A stretch of 64,000 bases of DNA from contig JADFUC010001774.1 in assembly GCA_019722365.1 (NCBI GenBank), positions 1-64,000 of the forward strand, in the 5' to 3' direction. This document shows, piece by piece, positions 1-12,438 of the stretch (the first letter of the stretch is position 1; every line of letters starts with the position of its first letter). The notes under the pieces were generated by a model. It worked only from the letters and a program-made list of their open reading frames with translations. It ran no database searches and had not been told where the DNA came from. The translations under genes were made by a program, and so were the position numbers. Source of the DNA: Lithospermum erythrorhizon (Eukaryota; Streptophyta; Magnoliopsida; Boraginales; Boraginaceae).

Positions 1-460
1 CTGTTGTACTTCGTTCAGTTACATGTACTCCCGACAAAATTCAACCACTAAATCCATATCTTAATGTCTCGATTCCAAGCTTTTTACGCGCTTGAGTTCG
101 CATCTACATAACTTCGCATTATCAAAGTGAAAAAATAAAATCTACCCAACTTCAATGGGAACCGTAATCGAGATAAACATCATCCAGTATGTATTCATCA
201 AATTCTTAACCGCCTCGAACCACTATAGCCGACTTGTAACAATAAATACCATCCATCTCGGCGCTTCCCACCCGGTGTTCGCACAGCGGTTCGGCGAAAA
301 TCTTCAGGTGGCGTCGCCAGCGGTCCAACGATCAACGAAGAAGCTTCGGACTCCACAAGAAGAGTCGAATACCGACCACCAACGACCGTACTTACACAGG
401 CACGTAACCCTGGCGAGGACACCACAGAAAAGCTGAAACCTAAGCTCACGATGAAGATTA
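1..460 (-). mobile_element. 5' leader/gag-proximal part of a Ty3/gypsy element, minus strand, cut by the window edge
   Basis: This is the internal region adjoining the LTR at 461. Near 440-458 the + strand reads AACCTAAGCTC and then a decayed stretch. This matches the reverse complement of the intact LTR/PBS junction at 60510-60545, where an iMet-type primer site (TGGTATCAGAGC) follows GGTCGTTACA. The element therefore runs right to left and its body lies beyond the left edge. Bases ~20-140 match 10960-11060, which places them in the same internal region of the element at 4312-12438. The 93- and 113-residue frames here resemble no retroelement protein I know and overlap on opposite strands, so I do not call a gene. 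Confidence 0.6.
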
Positions 461-1418
461 TGCTGACCACGCTGGTCGGCCGCCACGAGTTAAGGTCATC
501 AACAACACGTACACGAGTCACCGTCGATGGATATGACATAAAAAGACTTCATTTGACATTAATAATAATAAAAAATACCCTTTTTGTCCATCCCGGTGAA
601 CTAACAACATATACAATAAAAGCAGCGAGCGACATAATACAAAATTCACCTTAATTATACAACTCAAAGATACACAGGAAATCCAAAATACAACATAGGG
701 AAAGTATGAAATAAGCAGAGGACCCCTCAATGAAATCTGATTACCCAAGTCTATGATATACCGTCGACATAAAGAGAAATGGTGATGAGGAATTCATGCC
801 GCATGCTTCATACGATCTTTAAAATACTGACCCTATGATACGACTTCTCCAACAACCTCAGCGATCAACCTCTTAGAACCTAGGCATAAAACGCCCGCCC
901 ATAGAAATAGGAATCGGTGTGCAAAATTTGAGTGAATCTGAAAATACCACGGACTTGATCCCGTATACGCCGTACTTATATAAATAACATATGCTTGCCA
1001 TCAACCGGGCCACACAATGAATAACCAGTCCACAACTCACATAGTAGATCCTCACGATGTTACATAATACTATACACATGAGCTTATAATCATAGATGCA
1101 TAGCATATTCATTCAAGGGAAAGCAGGTTTCGGCGCTAAAGGCATCAAATGAGGAATCCACCTCCAAATAATAATACACACATGAGGAATCACCTCCAAA
1201 TAATACACATGAGGAATCACACTCCAAATAATACTGCGTGAGGAATCCACCTCAAATAATACAATGAGGAATCGCTTCCAGCGTAATGAGATGAGGCCAC
1301 AGCTCCATCCTCCCGACGAGAGCTACACCCTCAATGGCGCATATCACACAAAACCTCCCGAATCCACGGGGCTACCCACAATATGCACACCACCAACCTC
1401 CCGGTCGAGTCACGCGCT
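461..1418 (-). mobile_element. Truncated Ty3/gypsy LTR (3' part of a 5' LTR), minus strand
   Basis: From ~470 the sequence aligns with 4340-5297 of the intact LTR to the right: the same series of AAGGTCATCAAC, GTCGATGGATA, GACTTCATTTGACATTA and CTTATAATC blocks. The expected terminus TGTAACGACC is decayed (TGCTGACCAC at 461). Homology stops near 1418, about 985 bp into an LTR of about 2.5 kb, and satellite sequence follows at once. The rest of the LTR is missing, and no target duplication is visible at this junction. Confidence 0.7.
1145..1275. repeat. ~31 bp minisatellite inside the LTR
   Basis: Four to five imperfect copies of a unit like ATGAGGAATCCACCTCC followed by AAATAATACACAC. The same array recurs at the same LTR position at 5000-5165 and 37790-37975, so it belongs to the LTR family and did not arise locally. 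Confidence 0.75.
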
Positions 1419-4311
1419 CCCCGTCGGAATCCGTCTGAGGATTTTTCGATGTTCCCCTAATATTAGCGTAGGTATGAATTCCTTTGAAAAAAATGAGCAA
1501 TTCTAATGCTTTTTAATGCGAAAATAAAAAAGCGTCACGTCTCGGTCGGCGACAACAAAAATGCATTTTTCTTATCCGAATGGAATCCGTACGAGTTTTT
1601 TTCGATGTTCCCCTCATATTAGCGTAGGTATGATTTTCTTTGAGAAAATCGAGCAATTCTAATGCTTTTAATATCGACAACAAAAAAGCGTCTCGGCTCG
1701 GTCGGCCTACAACAAAAAAATGGTTTTTCTTATCGAGCGGAATCGTCTGAGTTTTTTTTCGATGTTCCCCTAATATTCGCGTAGGTATGATTTCTTTGAA
1801 AAAATCGAGGCAATTCTAATGCTTTTATCTGGCGAAAATTAAAAAGCGTCGCAGCCGATTCGGCGACAACAAAATTCGTTTTTTCTTATCGAGCGGAATC
1901 CGTGCGTGTTTTTTCGATGTTCCACTATTAAGCGTGGGTAGCGATTTTATTTGAAAGAATCGAAGCCCAGTCCCCAATGCTTTTTATCTGGCGAAAATAA
2001 AAAAGCGTCACGGCTCGATTCGGCGACAACAAAAATGCATTTTTTCTTATCCGAGCGAGTCCGTGCAGCGAGTTTTTTCGATGTTCCCTAATATTGGCGT
2101 AAGAGTATGATTTTCTTTGAGAAAATCTAGCAATTAATACTTTTTAATAACGAAAACAAAAACATCACGCAGCTCGATTCGGCGACAACAAAATTGGTTT
2201 TCTTATCCGAGCGGAATCCGTGCGAGTTTTTGATGTTCCCCTAGTATTATTAAGCGTAGGTATGAATTCCTTTAAGAGAAAAAATCGAGCAGATTAATAC
2301 TTTTAATATGCGAAAATAAAAGCGTCAACGTCTCGGTCGGCGATAACAAAAATGCATTTTTCTTATCGAATTGAATCCGTACGAGTTTTCGATGTTCCCC
2401 AATATTAGCGTAAGGTAGCCAGTTTTCTTTGAGAAAATCGAGCATATGCTTTTAATATGCGAAATCGCGTCTCGGCTCGGTCATTTCCACAACAAAAATG
2501 GTTTTTCTTATCCGAGCGGAATCCGTCACGAGGGTTTTTTTCGATGTTCCTAATATTAGCATTAGGTATGATTTGCTTTGAAAAAAATCGAGGCAATTTA
2601 ATGCTTTTAATAGCGAAAATAAAACGTCACGCGGCTCGATTCGGGGACAACAAAAATTCATTTTTTCTTTATCCCAAGCAAGGAATCCGTGCGAGTTTTT
2701 TTTCGTGTTCCCCTACTATTAAGCGTAGGTATGATTTTCTTTGAAAAAATCGAGCAATTCTAATCACTTTTTAATCACGAAAATAAAAAAAAACGTCGTA
2801 GGTACCGATTCGACAACAAAAATGCATTTTTTCTTATCCGAGCGGAATCCGTCACGAGTTTTTTAGATAATTCCCCCCCTAATATTAGCGTGAGTATAGA
2901 GTTTTCTTTGAGAAAATCGAGGCAATTCTTAATAGCTTTTTTAATATGAGAAAACAAAAAGCGTCTCGGCCGATTCGACTTCTGACAAAAAAATGGATTT
3001 TTTCTTATCCGAACGGAATCCGTACGAGTTTTTTTCGATGTTCCCCTAATATTAGCGTAGGTATGATTTTCTTTGAGAAAATCGAGCAATTCTAATGCTT
3101 TTAATACGCGAAAATAAAAAACGTCACGGCTCGATTCGGCGACAACAAAAAATGCATTTTTTCTTATCCGAACGGAATCCGTACGAGTTTTTTTTCGATG
3201 TTCCCCTAATATTAGCGTAGGTATGATTTTCTTTGAGAAAATCGAGCAATTCTAATGCTTTTAATACGCGAAAGCCGCGTCATGGCTCGATTCGGCGGCT
3301 TGACAAAAATCATTTTTTCGTATCCGAACGGAATCCGTACGAGTTTTTTCGATGTTCCCCTAATATTTGCGTAGGTATGATTTTCTTTGAGAAAATCGAG
3401 CAATTCTCATGCTTTAATATGCGAAACAAAAAAGCGTCTCGGCTCGATTCGGCTACAACAAAAAATGGATTTTTACTAACATCCAGAGAGCAGTCCGTCA
3501 CAGTTTTTTTCGATGTTCCCCTCATATTAACGTAGGTATGATTTTCATTGAGAAAATCGAGCAATTCTAATGCTTTTAATACGCGAAAACTAAAATCGTA
3601 CGACTCGATTCGGCGACAACAAAAAATTCATTTTTCTTTATCCGAGCCGGAATCGATGCGAGGATTTTTTGATGTTCCCCTACCCCATTAGCGTAGGTAT
3701 GATTTTAACGAAAAAAATCGAGCAATTCTAATACTTTAATGCGCCAAAAATAAAAAAAACGTCATGACTTCGATTCGGCGACAACAAAAAAGTAAATTTT
3801 AACATCGAGCGGAATCCGTGCAGTTTTTTTCGATGTTCCCCCTAATATTAAGCGTAGGTATGATTTTCTTTAGAGAAAATCTAGCAATTATAATCCTTTT
3901 AATAACCCGAAACAAAAAACATCACGGCTCGATTCGGCGACGGCAAAAATTGATTTCTTATCGAGCGGAATCCGTCTGAGTTTTTTAGATGTTCCCCTAA
4001 TTTTAGCGTGGGTATGATTTTCTTTGAAAATGAAGCCGATTCTTAATACTTTTTAATATGCGAGAAAACAAAAAGCGTCTCGGCTCGATTCGGCTACAAC
4101 AAAAATAATTTTCTTATCCGAGCGGAATCCGTCTGAGGTTTTTTTTTCGATGTTCCCTAATAATAACGTAGGTATGATTTTCTTTTGAAAAAAATCGAGC
4201 AGATTCTAATGCTTTTAATGCATTGGCCAACGTGCGGCTCGATTAGGCGACAACAAAAGATTCATTTTTTCTTATCGAGCGGAATCGAGCAGTTTTCGAT
4301 GTTCTACTATT
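1419..4311 (+). repeat. Satellite array, block 1 (~155-160 bp monomers, about 18 copies)
   Basis: Tandem copies recognised by three recurring anchors: GATGTTCCCCTAATATTAGC, GATTTTCTTTGAGAAAATC and CAAAAAATGCATTTTTTC. The anchor at about 3036 recurs at about 3196 and 3350, so the spacing is about 154-160 bp. Monomers differ mainly in the hexamer between the A and T runs (ATGCAT, ATGGAT, ATTCAT, ATTGAT). Copies near the left edge (1420-2400) are more eroded than those at 3000-3560. The array carries no gene; the many 60-110 codon frames arise because a monomer length near a multiple of three repeats the same open frame. Confidence 0.95.
4307..4311. repeat. Target-site duplication CTATT, left copy
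   Basis: Directly abuts TGTAACGACC at 4312 and pairs with CTAAT at 12439-12443 (one mismatch). The sequence is part of the satellite monomer. Confidence 0.7.
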
Positions 4312-6816
4312 TGTAACGACCCGCCCAGTGCAAATCATACGAGGTTAAAGGTCATCAACAAGCTTGTACACGAGTCACCACGTCGATGGATACTTGACAT
4401 AAAAGACTTCATTTGACATTAATAATAATAAAAATACACTTTGTCCATCGTGGTGAACTAACGACATATACAATAATAAAACAACCAGGAAACGACATAA
4501 TACAAATTCACCTTAATTATACAACTCAAAGATACACAAGAATCAAAATACAACATAGGGAAAGTATGACAACCGGACCCTCATTGAAATCGTTACCGAG
4601 TCTTATTTTCAAATCGACAACAAAAGAGAAATGGCCCGTGAGGAATTCCTATGCCACCACCGCCTCGTCGGTCTTCATCTGCCCGACCTATCGATGCGGC
4701 TTCTCAACAACCTCAACGATCCAACCTCCTTAGAACCCTAGGCATAAAAGCGCCCGCCCGTAGAAATAGAGAGTCGGTATTAAAATTTGAGTGAATACAA
4801 ATACCACCAGGCTTGATCCCCAGCGTATACATATTCATGCACATATAAATAACATATGCTTACATATCAACCAGACCACACAATGCATAACAGATCACAA
4901 CTCACATAGAACCCTCTTATATGATGTTACATGCCACATGAGCTTATAATCGCAGTGCGCGTATTCGTTTCCAGAAAGCGGTTTGAAGCACACAAAGGCA
5001 TCAAATAGGAATCCGCTCAAATAATACCGCAACATGAGAATCCACCTCCAAATAGCACATGAGGAATCACCTCCAAATAATACACACATGAGAATCCGCC
5101 TCAAATAAATACACACATGAGAATCGCCTCAAATAATACCTTAGCGTAGAATCCACCTCACATAATCGAGATAGAGGCCACAGCGCCATCTCCCGACCCG
5201 AGCTCACGCTTTTCAGTATGCATATGCACAAAACCTCGAATCCGCAGTACCCACACAATATGCACAGCGCCCCGAAACCTCCGGTCGAGAGTCGCGCTGA
5301 CTCGCGAAGTAACATAAAGCAATCGAACACATCGGCACACGGTCACACAAAATTTCATAACATGAATCATATTCACAACTATCCATGATAAATCATAATC
5401 ACTAATATCGCATGATGAATCATAATCTCAATTATCTCATAATATAACCCAAAATCTCGATTATTTCATCGTATGAATCATAAATCAAAGTTTACACATA
5501 GTATCAATCGTAATCACCTGATACACATATCGAGAATAATCCCAGACCTCACATGTAATATATACAACATAATATATATGAAAAGGTCCCCATCGTGAGA
5601 TTTGTACTCTCGAGCCACTTGATAATAATGACTACAGGCGGGTCCATAAGTCTTTAATCCGATTTCGAAACTCCTATTCAAAGAAATTATACATTATAAC
5701 CACATTTTGTAGAATAACCTCTTTTTAGCGTCTATATTAACCCAGTGTTATACCGCGTCTCACGATTCAAATTTACAACCCTTAGCAATCATCTTATCCC
5801 AAAGTTAAGGTATACACTTTTTAATATTCCAACACTTTACATTCTAATCGCCAACCCGTAAATCTCAATGTTACGGTCCTTCGCCTTATTACCCAACCAA
5901 TAACTCTTTTAAGCATTCTAATCAATCCAACAATCAATTGACAACTAATTAATCCATTAAAAAATACTGACCTCGATTAAGCAGCTAAATCTATCTGAAC
6001 TTTCCCAAACTTTCTCAACTAAAATTCTACTATCATATCCCGAACCAATAATTACATACAGAAACAACTATATTAAAGTCCTTTAACCTCGTATTACCAT
6101 TTAATGTCGATTTAAGAAAAGTCAATAAAACTCAACATAAGCAACACAACTTTCTTTCTAACCCCGATAACTATAAAATCATTATAATCCCCTCGCGATG
6201 CAGGATAACATTTCTATACCGCTTAATAAATTGAAGATCTAAAGTCAGCCAAATCAAGGAAAGTCAACTCTTTAAAAACTCAAGAAATATCCCGAGATTA
6301 CGTCTTTTGCTACCTAGATGTGATAAAGGATAGCGAGGAAGATGATTCCACAGTTGTTCTTGATTTTAAGCGACAATCGGCGAGAGAAATGGAAGAAAAA
6401 AAATTTGAGGGAGAGGATGACCATTTCGGCCCTAAGAGAAGAAGAAAGAAAGAAAAATGAAGTTGGTGGTGGAAAATGGTAGAAGATAAGGATAAAAAAG
6501 GTCCCATTAAAGAGATTAAGATTACCAAAATATCAAGAATTCCTACTTTCTGCGTTAGGTTTCGGCTTAATTCTGGAGTCTCGGATTTATAGCCAACTCT
6601 AATATAAAGTTTAACTTCTAATCCCAATTAATATTATACCACTCGATTACAACTTTAAAATCTTAAATACGAAAGCAATATTTTACTGACGATCGATTCA
6701 TTAAATTATCTCCAACATTCAACCGAAAATTTCGGTTCTCCTCGAAATACTCCACCCGAGCAACTAGTATACTATTTCATACTATTTCATAATAATATTA
6801 ATACGGGCAGGTTATC
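4312..6816 (-). repeat. 3' LTR of the nested Ty3/gypsy element (~2.5 kb)
   Basis: Runs from TGTAACGACCCGCCC to a decayed end, GGGCAGGTTATC, next to the polypurine tract. It contains the ~31 bp minisatellite (5000-5165), a stretch rich in ATAATC/ATATGAATC repeats (5345-5540), and a purine-rich block near 6380-6510 followed by GGATAAAAAAGGTCC. On the element's sense strand that block gives a T-rich, TATA-like context and may hold the U3 promoter. The same blocks occur in every other LTR of this group in the window. Confidence 0.85.
5000..5165. repeat. ~31 bp minisatellite inside the LTR
   Basis: Five or so imperfect ATGAGAATCCACCTCC / AAATAATACACAC units. This is the second occurrence of the LTR-borne array seen at 1145-1275. 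Confidence 0.75.
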
Positions 6817-6829
6817 GTCTACCCACCTT
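6817..6829 (-). promoter_or_regulatory. Polypurine tract, second-strand priming site
   Basis: On the minus strand, AAGGTGGGTAGAC lies directly before the LTR, preceded by TCTCGAGGACGAATTT. That arrangement (a GAGGACGAA-type coding end, then a purine tract, then the LTR) is usual for plant Ty3/gypsy chromoviruses. Confidence 0.65.
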
Positions 6830-9800
6830 ATAAAATTCGTCCTCGAGAATTTACATAAGACTTCGATTTTTTTTTTTTTTTTTATCTTCCCAACTCGCCT
6901 TTCAATATGCTCTTATTACGAATATCATGACATCTTGTCACCCAATCACATTTTTCCAACATAGCCATAATAAATGCGTGTCGTACTTATAGCCCGACTA
7001 CGATGTCACACGTCCTACCAAAGTATCGTATTACTGGCTAACGCCCGTCAATTCATATTTTATTATGTTATCAATATAATAACCAAATCAACCATCATTA
7101 ATACCACTCAAAATCAATATACATATCGCATTATCGGTAGTATCCGGCTCATAATTAGGTGTCATAATATCACCTGTTGTTGACTTTGATTCGTGTGTGC
7201 AACTAAATTCTCTTATCAAAACCCGCTCGTCAAATTGTCTTATTCTTGATTATCTTGGTATTTGTATCTGATAAATACACCCAAGGTTTCTCGGCCTTAC
7301 AACTAACATATAATACATCACCGATAACCCCACCATTTAAGTAATGCTCCCGCATAATATACCTCTTAAGCATAACCCCATGGCTATAGTCATATAGAGC
7401 CTTAACAAACTTGCACATGTTAATTCCCCACCAGGGTATGTATATAGCATCACATCGCCACTCATCAATACATTATCACCAAGCAAAGCTTCATATCGTT
7501 CATTTACCATTCTCATACCATCATAATTTCATCGTCGTATAGGTCGATATCGTGTTTTTTTTTTTTTTTTTTTTTTTCCTTGCGCCTTCGTTTCATTTAT
7601 ATCCACACCATATCATGCCATAACATCCCATAAAGTTATCATTATCTCAATTTCACCCTGGCATATATACCCTAGACTGTTAACATCATATATTTCTAGT
7701 CTTACCATGATTTATCAACATCCGATTTCCCACATGATAATTCCATGACTTGTGCATATATATATATAAATCCATTGCTTTCTGATGTTAACCCGTCATT
7801 CACACCACTGCCAGTAACCCTTTATCGAGAACAACATTACTAGCTCAATAGCTATCAATATCCCGCACCATAATCTCACTCCCCGATGTCTCGGGTTTCT
7901 AGTCTAGTTGAAAATTTCAATCTACCGTATTCCTCTTGACATCATGACCATTATGAACTTTCATATCGGCAAGTATGGATTAACGTGCTTCTACGAAGTG
8001 TTAAGACATTAGCAGGCGACTTCATACCTTCCTTTAGTCCTCCTTCTCTGGCCTTAGTACTTTATGAATCTAATTCACCCATTCACTTGGCTATATTATC
8101 GCATCATGATGCCATTCCTTACGTTAATTTAACATATCGGAAACTTATTCAACATGGTAGTCATATCAAGTTCTATTCTACCCGCAAAGGTTCTTCATGC
8201 TCATTAGAGTCATTTTTTCCTTTCCTCCCATCTCATTTCGGCAAATATTAGAACTTCGACATCTCTTGATAGCTTCGATGGTGCCATCCTAACAGCGGCT
8301 TTGGAAGTTAGTACTACCGTGAGCAACTTTCCTCTTTACTTAAATTATCATCTACTGGTAACTCGGGTCTTACACTTCAATCACGTCTTAGCACCCTCCT
8401 TACAATAGTCACTACTTTCGATAAGGCCTTTTTATAATCAACACATAATATTTCCAAATGTTTGTCTTTGAATTCATGAATTCCTTTGTTGTATTCTAAT
8501 TGACATCTGCCCCCGCTTTATTATTAACAACCACAAACGACGTTTAACATCTTGACTCACGTCCTCATGACCATTACCAAATCCACAGATTCTTATAATT
8601 GCTCCACATCAACTTTATACCACCCTTCACATAATGATTCAACGCTACGGAAAACTTGTGAATCCCCACATTCGTAACAATTCAATTATTATTCTTATTA
8701 AGGATTTATAAATCCATCATCGAGAATCATAAATTATAATTTTTTCCGGTATCCTCAGTTATGGGCTAAAACCTCTTTCTTTCCTCTACGTGATACCAAG
8801 GTATTCTCAAACCCTGATACACCTCAAAACTACGGAGTCTCGCGTTATACCACCATGATGGAGGCTCGTTCTCGTAACTAATATACAGATTATGTGATGC
8901 TGACAGTATATTCTACCACGCTGATGTACTCCATCGTCCGCCGGATTTGTCAACCTTAAGTACACACTCGTTAGTCCATTAATTCAAATCCTTAGAACTA
9001 ACATTAGCGTATCACCGTAATTTAGTTTCCGTCATGTTGTTCACTTAAACAAAAAAAATTCATTTATGATCCGATACATTAACCATCATATTTTTTTCTT
9101 ATGAGGAGATCGATATTCATTGATATTCGTTACTAATTTCCCACGATTTCGCTACTGTTGGTCAACTTTCTCCGAGAAATTAAATTATTTCAAATCTTAT
9201 AATTTCACGAGAATTCATTTATAACCTCGACTAAATCGCCAATTTGATCTCAGCGTTTCAAATCGAACATGATCGGTTATCACTTATCTTGTAACCGGTA
9301 TGATATCCAAACATTTTACTCCCCTTATCACCTTGAATGTATAGTCCTACATTCTACGTGAAGAAATCAAATCCACATTGCCTTTCCTCGTTTAACCTTT
9401 AATCCTTACGACGCTCCCATTCCGTCCTCTTAACCATAATTTATGAAGTTACTCGATAACTCTACTCGGCTTCATTCAACCACAAATTTAAATTTCCCGA
9501 ATCAACGCTTCTTTCGTTATATATGATTACATAATATACTCAAATCTTGAGAAGAAATCATCATTCTTTTCTAATGGCTTTTCATACGACTACTTTCGAA
9601 CAACCAAGTGCGCCGCAATCAAATCTTTGAGTGTTCCGGCTATTATTACCAAATTCATATCTTGTTCATACTTTCTCCTTTCAATTCGGTTATTTAGAAC
9701 TCCACCGTATCCTACACCCGGCCTAACATATACTCCACGTATCCATACGCTTCCCACGGCTGGTTCTATTCCGTGCTTCTCGTTTTCGTCGCAGATGCTG

Positions 9801-11061
9801 TTATACACAAACTTTATCATACATTAACAGCGCGTCGTTTCAATCTCGTCTCAATCATGTTACGTAATTCCCAAAAATTCCCACAATTGATAAATACGAC
9901 TTTAAATAATATACTCCGATTATTCGCTAAGATCCTTATTTCATAAAATTACTTCAGCGATTAAACATCAGGTCTCGTACCGTTTTATTGTCTTGAGGAA
10001 AGAATAGTTTAAGTACCCGACTTGATACATAACACACTTTTGAAACAACTCCAGCTAATCTCCTCATCTTAATATGTTGTTCACAGAGGTCACACCTTCC
10101 ATTGCATCACAATGATCCCTTAAAGTCAATGGCGGTATATCCGACTAATTTCTCACTACCCGATAATTCTTCGCTTCCTCGGACTTACTTACTGATCGTT
10201 GTCGATTTTTTTCCGTCCCATCTAAATAGCCTATTAATAGAGTACTACTAAACATCTTTTATTTCCCCGAGTCCCAAAATTTTCTTTTTTTTCCAGCTTT
10301 ATTCTCCAAACATGATTTCACAACTTAAAAAGCGACATAAAACTTCAAAATGAAGAAATCAACTAAAATATTCATCTTTATCCCAATACATTCGATTACA
10401 TTAAATCCAACTTCATATCAACTAATGAAGTGCTCGAGATGCTTAATTCCTGATACGATTTTTTCCAATATTTCGGATGTACCAACATATTCCGATACAT
10501 CTAGATGATCGATAACCTCGCCTTGATGACCAATCGTAATAACGGTTTTCGGAAAAAAATTCCCATTTCGGCTTATCCTCAGTTCACTTAGTATCCATCG
10601 AGAAATAGAATTTTCAATATCAACCTATTCACGACATTTACATCTTCTCTTAGCACTCTCATATTCATACCTACATGGACAACAAGATTCATTAACTCAC
10701 TTAAATGCTTCACAGGTGGCCATCGTCGTCAACTAAATTAATCCTCTACCCTAACACTTGGGTCAACTATCATAATTATCACGACACTCTTCCACGATTA
10801 TTTAAGGCGCACGATTTAGCTTCCACCCATCTAAGAATCAACAATCTTATACCGCGATCACAGTTACCGCCCATACTCTTAGATTTACACATAAAACACC
10901 TCAACGACTCAACAACAACTCCGGCGGTAGATTTCTTTCCCGACATCTTTTGGTATCTCCTTTCTCCCCGACAAAATTCCAACCACTCATCGTATCTTAA
11001 TGTCTCAATTCGAACTTTTACGCGCGAGTTCGTCCTCTTTGTAACTCTTTGTTATCATAAT
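6830..11061 (-). pseudogene. Decayed interior (former gag-pol) of the nested Ty3/gypsy element
   Basis: About 4.2 kb with no frame longer than 120 codons on either strand. I could not find an intact reverse transcriptase, RNase H or protease motif. The best hint is on the minus strand near 7500-7230. A YEALLGDN-like string, followed about 60 codons later by LKRY....GDVLYVS, resembles in order the 'PYEALYG ... KRYAD ... VGD-V-LKVS' layout of gypsy integrase C-terminal regions, but this is weak. Poly-T runs occur at ~6870-6890 and ~7554-7577. The right end (10960-11060) matches bases ~20-140 of the window and then joins directly to mid-LTR sequence, so the leader, the primer site and about 1.07 kb of the 5' LTR are deleted. 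Confidence 0.6.
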
Positions 11062-12438
11062 CGCTAATATCGCATGATATGAATCATAATCTCAATTATA
11101 CCATAATATAACCCAATCTCAATTATTTAAATCATATGAATCATAAATCAAAGTTTACACATAGTATCGATCGTAATCACACAATACATATCGGAATAAT
11201 CCCCGAAGATATCACATATAATATATCTGACATAATATATATGAAAAGTCCCCATCGTAGGGTATGTCGCCTCGAGCCAAGCAGTATGTGACTCTGAGGC
11301 GGTCCTCGTGCTAAATCCGGGGCTCAACTCTATTCAAGGGGGTATACATTATAACACATTTTGTAAAGAATAACCTCTTTTTAGCATCATATTAACCCAG
11401 TGTTATACACGTCTCCATGATTCAAATTTACAACACTTAGCAATCATCTTATCCCAAAGATTGGTATACACTTTAATGATCCAACGTAACACATTGTCGC
11501 CAAACATTAAAATCTCGTGTCGGTCCTTCGCCTTATTACTGACAGCCGCTCTTTAAAGCACATTCTAATCAATCCAGCATTGATTGACAACTAATTAATC
11601 CATTAAATACAACCTCCAATTCAAGCAGCTGAAATCCTATACGAACTTTCCCAGACTTTCGACTAAAATTCTACATCCGTATCAAACCAATAATTCTATA
11701 CAGAAAACAACTATATTAAAGTCTTTAACCTCATATTACCATTTAATGTCAATTTAAGAAAAGTCAATAAAAATTAAACATAACACTTACACTGCTTTCC
11801 TAACCCAGTAACTGCCAAAATCGTGCTAATCCCTCATAGATACCGGATAATATTTCTATACCATAATAAATTGAAGATCTAAAAAGTCAATACATGAGAA
11901 TCGAGGAAAGTCGACTCTTTAAAAGCCAGAAATATCGAGAGGTCGATCTTTCTTACCTAGATGTGATGAGGATGGCAGAGGAGAAGATGATTATAGAAGT
12001 TGTTCTTGATTTTAGAAAACCAATCGGTGAGAAAATGGAAGAAAAATTTTGAGGGGAGGGATGACCATTCGGCCCTAAGAGAAGAAGAAAGAAAGAAAAA
12101 TGAAGTTGGTGGTGGTGGAAAATGATGAGAAGATAAGGATAAAAAGGTCCCGTGGGGTCCGTTTAAAAATATCTCAAATTATAGCTACCGTTCGGTTTCG
12201 GCCCAGTGCAAGTCTCGGTTAACTAACTAGCTCTAATATGATTTAACTTCTAATCCCCAATTAATATTATACCACTTTCGATTACAACTTTTAAAATCTT
12301 AAATACGAAGCCTTTGCCAACCGATGGAGTTAATTCGTATCTCAGCGATTCAACTTAATTTCGATTTCTCTCGAAATACTCCACCGAGCAACTAGTATAC
12401 TATTTCATAATATTAATATGGAGAGCGAATTTATCACA
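11062..12438 (-). repeat. 5' LTR remnant of the nested Ty3/gypsy element
   Basis: Aligns with 5398-6816 of the other LTR: CTAATATCGCATGATATGAA, the ATAATC-rich stretch, the purine block at ~12060-12150 and the ACTAGTATACTATTTCATAA terminus. It lacks the first ~1.07 kb of + strand LTR sequence, including the minisatellite. Confidence 0.8.

Larger units (their letters stand above)
4312..12438 (-). mobile_element. Nearly complete Ty3/gypsy chromovirus-like retrotransposon nested in the satellite, minus strand
   Basis: The left terminus is TGTAACGACC (4312). The right terminus is a decayed TTATTACA (TTATCACA, 12431-12438). The 5 bases before it are CTATT (4307-4311) and the 5 after it CTAAT (12439-12443). 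Both fit the satellite phrase GTTCC..ACTATTAGCGTAG, which is restored if the element is removed. Parts: 3' LTR 4312-~6816, polypurine tract ~6817-6829, decayed interior to ~11061, and a 5' LTR remnant 11062-12438. The interior has no intact polyprotein. Chromovirus-like assignment rests on the LTR termini, on the GTAGAC-preceded purine tract with CTCGAGGAC upstream on the minus strand, and on the iMet primer site of related copies. Confidence 0.85.

Noticed and set aside
155..539. 93- and 113-codon frames at the left edge
   Set aside because: Overlapping opposite-strand frames across a decayed retroelement leader, primer site and LTR end. Neither looks like a gag protein.
5030..5170. LTR minisatellite as a microRNA or small-RNA locus
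   Set aside because: The units are direct repeats with no strong hairpin, so nothing in the sequence supports an RNA gene.
7230..7500. Gypsy integrase C-terminal domain
   Set aside because: Only a few residues fit in order (YEALLGDN, LKRY, GDVLYVS), across decayed sequence. Not enough to call a domain; a profile search on all minus-strand frames would settle it.
10705..11067. 120-codon + strand frame
   Set aside because: It is antisense to the element and runs into the deletion junction at ~11061, with no recognisable domain.
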